A stretch of DNA of 64,000 nucleotides from Candidatus Kapaibacterium sp. (GTDB taxonomy: Bacteria; Bacteroidota; Ignavibacteria; Kapaibacteriales; JAEUSM01): NCBI GenBank assembly GCA_016788785.1, contig JAEUSM010000007.1, positions 186,001 through 250,000 on the forward strand. The letters are read 5' to 3'. Shown here in pieces: positions 60,249-64,000 of the stretch; the first letter of the stretch is position 1, and each line of letters opens with the position of its first letter. Position numbers and translations under genes: made by a program. The notes beneath the pieces were generated by a model, which saw only the letters and a program-made list of their open reading frames with translations, was not told the DNA's origin and made no database searches.

Positions 60249-61379
60249 TTAGGTTCTTATATACATACTACCAGGAACTTGACGAATAAAACCATGTAAC
60301 TCCATAGCTAATAATGAACCGTAAATTATTGAAGGAGACAAATCGGTTTTTTCACTTATTTCATCAATATGCATAGGATCGTAAGACAATGTAGAGTAAA
60401 TAAGTTCTTCTTCGTTTGTATCAAATTTTACAGTCTTATTGTTATTATTTTCTGAATAAACTTGAATTCCTAAATCTTCTAATATATCTTCTGGTCGTAA
60501 GGTCATTACTGCCTTACATTGTTTAATGAGAGTATTAACACCCATTGATGTATTTGTGGAAATATTTCCAGGAAGTCCATACACAGGTCTATTTTGCTCA
60601 AACGAGATTCGCGCTGTTATCAAAGAACCTCCCTTTTCTGCAGATTCTACTATAAAGGTAGCGTGAGAGAAACCACTTAGTAAACGATTTCGTTTTATGA
60701 AATTATACGTGTATGCAGGCTCTCCAAATGGAAACTCACTAATAACTGCTCCGCCATTTTCTGAAACTTTCTTCATTAATGACTTAGACAATTCTGGTGA
60801 AATCTTATCTAAACCACAAGCAACAAATGCGTAAGATTTCAACTGTGATTGAATACAGTATTTATGAACTGTTGAATCAATCCCAGTGGCATTTCCAGAA
60901 CAGAATATAAACCCATATTGACCCAATGCTTGGATATATCGCTCTGTTTGTAGTTTACCATATTGGGTTGCAGTCCGAGTCCCAACAATGGTTAAAGAAC
61001 GCGAATATTCGGACTGATCTGGTAATTGTCCTTTGTAAAAAAGTAGCAAAGAAGGATAATCCAAACCACGTAGTAAGCTTGGATACTGTTCATCAAAATA
61101 GGATACAACATTGTAATTTTTTTCAAGATATTTTCGTTGGTGATCCGCATATTCAATACCTCTTTGTATTTCAGCATGTAGATCTTTTTTGCTAAGTGAT
61201 TGAAACTTTTTGACAATTGGATGCTTCGATGGTTTTGCCAAAACATCTGCAATCGATGAATATTGCTGTGCTATAAAAGCACCGATGGATTGGAGTTTTT
61301 TTATTCCATTTAAGACCAATAAATCGTCTAATGTCCAAGATGTTTTAGGAATAACAGTAGTTTTCGAGCTTTGTACCAT
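60249..61379 (-). CDS. dprA: DNA-processing protein DprA
   Basis: A 376-residue DprA/Smf. The N-terminal helix-hairpin-like region is followed by the extended Rossmann fold with TIVGTRTATQYG, CSGNATGIDSTVHKYC and GGSLITARISFEQNRPVYGLPGN. A DprA-type winged helix closes the C-terminus (about residues 310-376). It protects incoming single-stranded DNA and loads RecA during natural transformation. The ATG at 61379 is chosen; longer frames pass through the promoter at 61421-61428. No other competence gene is nearby. Confidence 0.95.
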   Translation of the reverse strand: MVQSSKTTVIPKTSWTLDDLLVLNGIKKLQSIGAFIAQQYSSIADVLAKPSKHPIVKKFQSLSKKDLHAEIQRGIEYADHQRKYLEKNYNVVSYFDEQYPSLLRGLDYPSLLLFYKGQLPDQSEYSRSLTIVGTRTATQYGKLQTERYIQALGQYGFIFCSGNATGIDSTVHKYCIQSQLKSYAFVACGLDKISPELSKSLMKKVSENGGAVISEFPFGEPAYTYNFIKRNRLLSGFSHATFIVESAEKGGSLITARISFEQNRPVYGLPGNISTNTSMGVNTLIKQCKAVMTLRPEDILEDLGIQVYSENNNNKTVKFDTNEEELIYSTLSYDPMHIDEISEKTDLSPSIIYGSLLAMELHGFIRQVPGSMYIRT

Positions 61380-61420
61380 CTTTGCAAAAAAAATTGAATT
61401 TACTTCAAACAATAGGTTCA

Positions 61421-61428
61421 CAAATGTA
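61421..61428 (-). promoter_or_regulatory. -7 promoter box for dprA
   Basis: The reverse strand reads TACATTTG (TAnnTTTG), 41 bases upstream of the ATG; a second box TATTTTTG lies at 61440-61447. Confidence 0.5.
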
Positions 61429-61467
61429 ACCGTCAACATCAAAAATAATTTTAAAGAAAGTAAATAT

Positions 61468-61878
61468 ATGAAATTCCTCTTTACATTGCATTCACATAAT
61501 CGTTGGTTACTGTTTATTTTTATGGCTACAACCTTAGGTTTGTTGCTATATTCATGGTTGAAAAAGGAAGAAACGCTCAATAAAATTACAAAAATCTCAA
61601 AATCAATTCTTCATGCTTTATGGGGAATTCAAGTCTTAGTCGGGATTGTTCTATGGTTATGGTTTGGATTTTCTGGATTTGGCTGGCCAATGCATCGCTC
61701 AGAACATTTTGGAACAATGATTATCGCATTTTTAGTGTTTAGTTTCACTTCTAAATGGAAGAATGCTGAAGCTTCAGTCTATGCAAGAAATTCCTTCTTT
61801 TTGTTGCTTTCTGCAATAGCCTTGGTATGTATAGCTATCACAAGATTGCCACAAGGTTGGGCAATTACCAAATTTTAA
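61468..61878 (+). CDS. Small integral membrane protein, four TMs
   Basis: A 136-residue hydrophobic protein with four predicted TMs. The N-terminus MKFLFTLHSHNRWLLFIFMA has paired His residues ahead of the first helix, and HRSEHFGTM lies between helices 2 and 3. Histidines at helix ends recall small haem- or quinone-linked membrane proteins, but I do not recognise a family. AAAGAAAG precedes the ATG. Its TAA stop is directly followed by the ATG of the FAD oxidoreductase, so the two are co-translated. Confidence 0.75.
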   Translation: MKFLFTLHSHNRWLLFIFMATTLGLLLYSWLKKEETLNKITKISKSILHALWGIQVLVGIVLWLWFGFSGFGWPMHRSEHFGTMIIAFLVFSFTSKWKNAEASVYARNSFFLLLSAIALVCIAITRLPQGWAITKF

Positions 61879-63009
61879 ATGAGTGTAAAATCTTATTGGG
61901 AATCATCATCTAAAACATTTGATGTAGTTATAATAGGAGCGGGATTTTTAGGCTCTTGGACTGCCTATGAGCTTTCCAAGGATACTAATCTTTCTGTAGC
62001 AGTTATAGAATCTTCATCATTGTCGCATGGAGCCAGCACCAAAAATGCAGGTTTCGCTTGTTTTGGTAGTGCAACAGAACTTTTGGGTGACATTGGACTT
62101 TTAGGAAAAGAAAAATCTTTAGAAATCACCCAAAAACGATTGAATGGTATCAATAAAATTCGAAGAATTTTAGGTGATTCTGCCATTTCATTTGATAACT
62201 GTGGTGGATATGAAATTTTCTTACAAAATGATCTTAATCCCAATGAAAGTGACATTCAAGAACTAAATGGTTTGTTGCAGTCATCACTTTCAATGCAACC
62301 TTTTAGTTTTTTAACAAAACAGCAAATTTCAGCACTTGGATTTTCACACAATGTTCAAAGTGTTATTGCTAACCCATTAGAAGGTTCTATCAATCCTGTA
62401 AAAACCTTAGAAACGCTTCACACACTCGCAAAATCTCAAGGTGTACAATTTTTCTTTCGTACTCAATTTCGCGACTTTAACGCTGAAAATGGAACAATTT
62501 CCGTTGTTTCAGATGGAGTTGAAAGTGCTATTTTTACAAAAAAAGTCATATATTGTACTAATGCTTTTACAAAACAGCAGGATATAGCACCGGGAAGAGG
62601 TCAAGTTTTAATAACGTCTGTCATTGAGAATTTACCACTTCGAGGAACATTTCATTATGATGAAGGCTATGTGTATTTTAGAAATGTAGATAGTAACGAA
62701 GGCAGAAGAATACTCATAGGTGGTGGGAGGAACAAGGATTTTACAACGGAGGAGTCATTAGAATTCGTATCAAATCCTATGATTATTGAGTACTTACAAC
62801 AATTCCTCTCTAAAATCTTACCTGACGAAATTTTCTACACAATTGAGCAATCATGGACAGGAATTATGGGGTTTTCAAAAGATAAATTACCAATTGTAAA
62901 AGAAGTCTCAGCAAATGAATTTGTCGGTTTTGCTTGTAATGGTATGGGTGTAGCACTAACACCAATTATCTCTGAAGAACTTGTAACCTTAGTGAAATTC
63001 TCAATGTAA
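61879..63009 (+). CDS. FAD-dependent oxidoreductase, DAO family
   Basis: A 376-residue D-amino-acid-oxidase-fold flavoprotein. The dinucleotide motif VIIGAGFLGSWTAYELS is near the N-terminus, followed by GASTKNAGFACFGS and, near the C-terminus, the FAD-contacting GIMGFSKDKLPIV and GFACNGMGVALTP. Members oxidise amines or amino acids (for example gamma-glutamylputrescine or glycine). The substrate is unknown. It begins at the base after the upstream membrane protein's stop and overlaps the convergent esterase gene by 9 bp. Confidence 0.9.
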   Translation: MSVKSYWESSSKTFDVVIIGAGFLGSWTAYELSKDTNLSVAVIESSSLSHGASTKNAGFACFGSATELLGDIGLLGKEKSLEITQKRLNGINKIRRILGDSAISFDNCGGYEIFLQNDLNPNESDIQELNGLLQSSLSMQPFSFLTKQQISALGFSHNVQSVIANPLEGSINPVKTLETLHTLAKSQGVQFFFRTQFRDFNAENGTISVVSDGVESAIFTKKVIYCTNAFTKQQDIAPGRGQVLITSVIENLPLRGTFHYDEGYVYFRNVDSNEGRRILIGGGRNKDFTTEESLEFVSNPMIIEYLQQFLSKILPDEIFYTIEQSWTGIMGFSKDKLPIVKEVSANEFVGFACNGMGVALTPIISEELVTLVKFSM

Positions 63010-64000
63010 TGTGTTTTCTATAGAAAACCAATCTATCAATGCAGTTGCAAAATTAGTTTTCCAATTTCCCCATGTATGCCCTTGAGCAAATTCTCGGTAA
63101 ACTACATTCCCAACTCGATGCTGTATCAAGCGTTTTTTCATAAAATACGTCAGTTCTTTTGCATCACAAACAGTACCAGTATGCAATACAAACGACAAAT
63201 CGGAAGCATTTTGTAGATAAGGACTTTTATAAATCTCCCCTTTGTTCCACCAATATGCGGGAGATTGAGCAATACATACTCCAAACACATTTGGATTTTT
63301 CAGCACCAAATTTGTCGAAATAAGCCCACCTAACGATGCACCAATTATCGCTCTATCGGATAATTGTGTACTGAGTGATAAAGAATTCTTTATTGCAATA
63401 TCTTGTGCAAAGTTCACAACCTCATTTTTTAAAAAATCACAATAGTTGTCATTATCTATATATTCCAAATGTCTATTCGTTGGTTTAACGAACACCATCA
63501 TTATTGGAGGAATTTTTTTTGCAAAAATCAAGTTATCGACAATTTGATTAAACTTCCCAATTGTCAGGGATTCTTCCCCATCTAAAACAACTAATAAGGG
63601 AATCGAATTGAGAGATTGGTATTCCCTTGGAGGAGTATATGTATACAAGGTTACATCGTAATTAACCTCTTTGCTATGAAGGATGTGTGAGTGAACATTT
63701 CCTATTGGAACATTTCCAAATGGAAAATTCATATAGGATTCGTCGATATAGTCCGACATCCAAAATTCTGAATTAACTCCAAAACCTTCCTCTGCAATCC
63801 TATGGTTTGCTGTATCTAAAACCCATTCACCATCTACTATAATCTTATATTGTAATCGTGATGTTTTTGCAAAGTTTTGAATAGAATAAAACAAGTTGGT
63901 GTGTTCAATTCTACGAAATTTTCCACCTGGACGCCAATGTGTCCAATCACCAGCAACTAAAATTTCTTTTGTATTCTCATCCCCACCAACAAAAAAATAA
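63001..64000 (-). CDS. CBM48/E-set plus esterase-D-type hydrolase (N-terminus cut by window edge)
   Basis: The reverse frame stays open to the window edge, adding 35 codons upstream of the TTG at 63894, so the true start lies beyond 64000. The visible 332 residues begin with a CBM48/AMPK-glycogen-binding-like segment: ILVAGDWTHWRPGGKF, then LQYKIIVDGEWVLD and NHRIAEEGFG. A putative-esterase (PF00756-like) alpha/beta-hydrolase follows. The nucleophile is Ser in IIGASLGG, and the His is in FAQGHTWGNW. This enterochelin-esterase-like layout occurs in hydrolases of acylated sugars or siderophores. No signal peptide can be judged because the start is missing. Confidence 0.8.
   Translation of the reverse strand, partial: YFFVGGDENTKEILVAGDWTHWRPGGKFRRIEHTNLFYSIQNFAKTSRLQYKIIVDGEWVLDTANHRIAEEGFGVNSEFWMSDYIDESYMNFPFGNVPIGNVHSHILHSKEVNYDVTLYTYTPPREYQSLNSIPLLVVLDGEESLTIGKFNQIVDNLIFAKKIPPIMMVFVKPTNRHLEYIDNDNYCDFLKNEVVNFAQDIAIKNSLSLSTQLSDRAIIGASLGGLISTNLVLKNPNVFGVCIAQSPAYWWNKGEIYKSPYLQNASDLSFVLHTGTVCDAKELTYFMKKRLIQHRVGNVVYREFAQGHTWGNWKTNFATALIDWFSIENTLH

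Overview
The window is a low-GC, gene-dense chromosomal segment from a Gram-negative bacterium of the Bacteroidota/Chlorobiota (FCB) assemblage, most likely an Ignavibacteria/Kapabacteria-like relative. Evidence: a TonB-dependent receptor with a carboxypeptidase-regulatory domain, a type IX secretion (T9SS)-like C-terminal sorting domain, very large beta-rich surface proteins, an EF-P whose tip loop reads HRTPGNLRAFYQ as I recall it from green sulfur bacteria, and repeated Bacteroidota-type promoter boxes (TAnnTTTG, four of them with an upstream TTG at 18-20 nt). The lineage call is inference; there is no rRNA gene here.

Layout. 1-2550 (minus strand): a sulfur-handling module of a Crp/Fnr-type regulator, an OsmC-like protein, a DUF6132-like membrane peptide, two cytosolic rhodaneses, a small membrane protein and (cut by the edge) a rhodanese lipoprotein. 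A perfect CRP-type operator lies just upstream of osmC. 2631-5640 (plus): tRNA-Cys, efp, then accB-accC-gcvH. 5717-9784 (minus): a split transketolase with a lipoprotein gene between its halves, and infC-rpmI-rplT. 9932-11440: lysS. 11416-17679 (minus): a tight five-gene run of a stand-alone IcmF-like acyl-CoA mutase, SDR, aminotransferase, rarA and a glycosyltransferase. 17930-20491: TonB-dependent receptor. 20539-25509 (minus): a receiver protein, a CHASE-PAS protein with a degenerate histidine-kinase core, an NSS transporter with a 39-residue partner peptide, and a peroxiredoxin.

25632-47259 (minus) is the most unusual part: about 21.6 kb encoding six exported proteins. In transcription order these are a 182-aa GIGT-type surface protein, a 4582-aa repetitive giant, a 722-aa Gly/Ala-rich relative, a GC-rich hairpin, a 703-aa dockerin-like protein, a 443-aa protein with a T9SS-type C-terminus, and an OmpA-family outer-membrane protein. 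I read it as one surface-structure operon.

47448-64000: a LuxR-type response regulator, obgE, an acidic protein of unknown function, an ECF sigma/anti-sigma pair and radA. Then come isoprenoid and lipid genes (phytoene/squalene synthase, PlsC, UbiA, polyprenyl synthase), yebC, a DUF6438 lipoprotein, a D-2-hydroxyacid dehydrogenase, a Spo0M-like protein, dprA, a membrane protein with an FAD oxidoreductase, and a CBM48-esterase fusion cut by the right edge. Genes are packed tightly, with many ATGA/TAATG overlaps and three convergent pairs overlapping tail to tail. No gene-free stretch exceeds 300 bases, and I saw no CRISPR, insertion sequence, prophage or rRNA.
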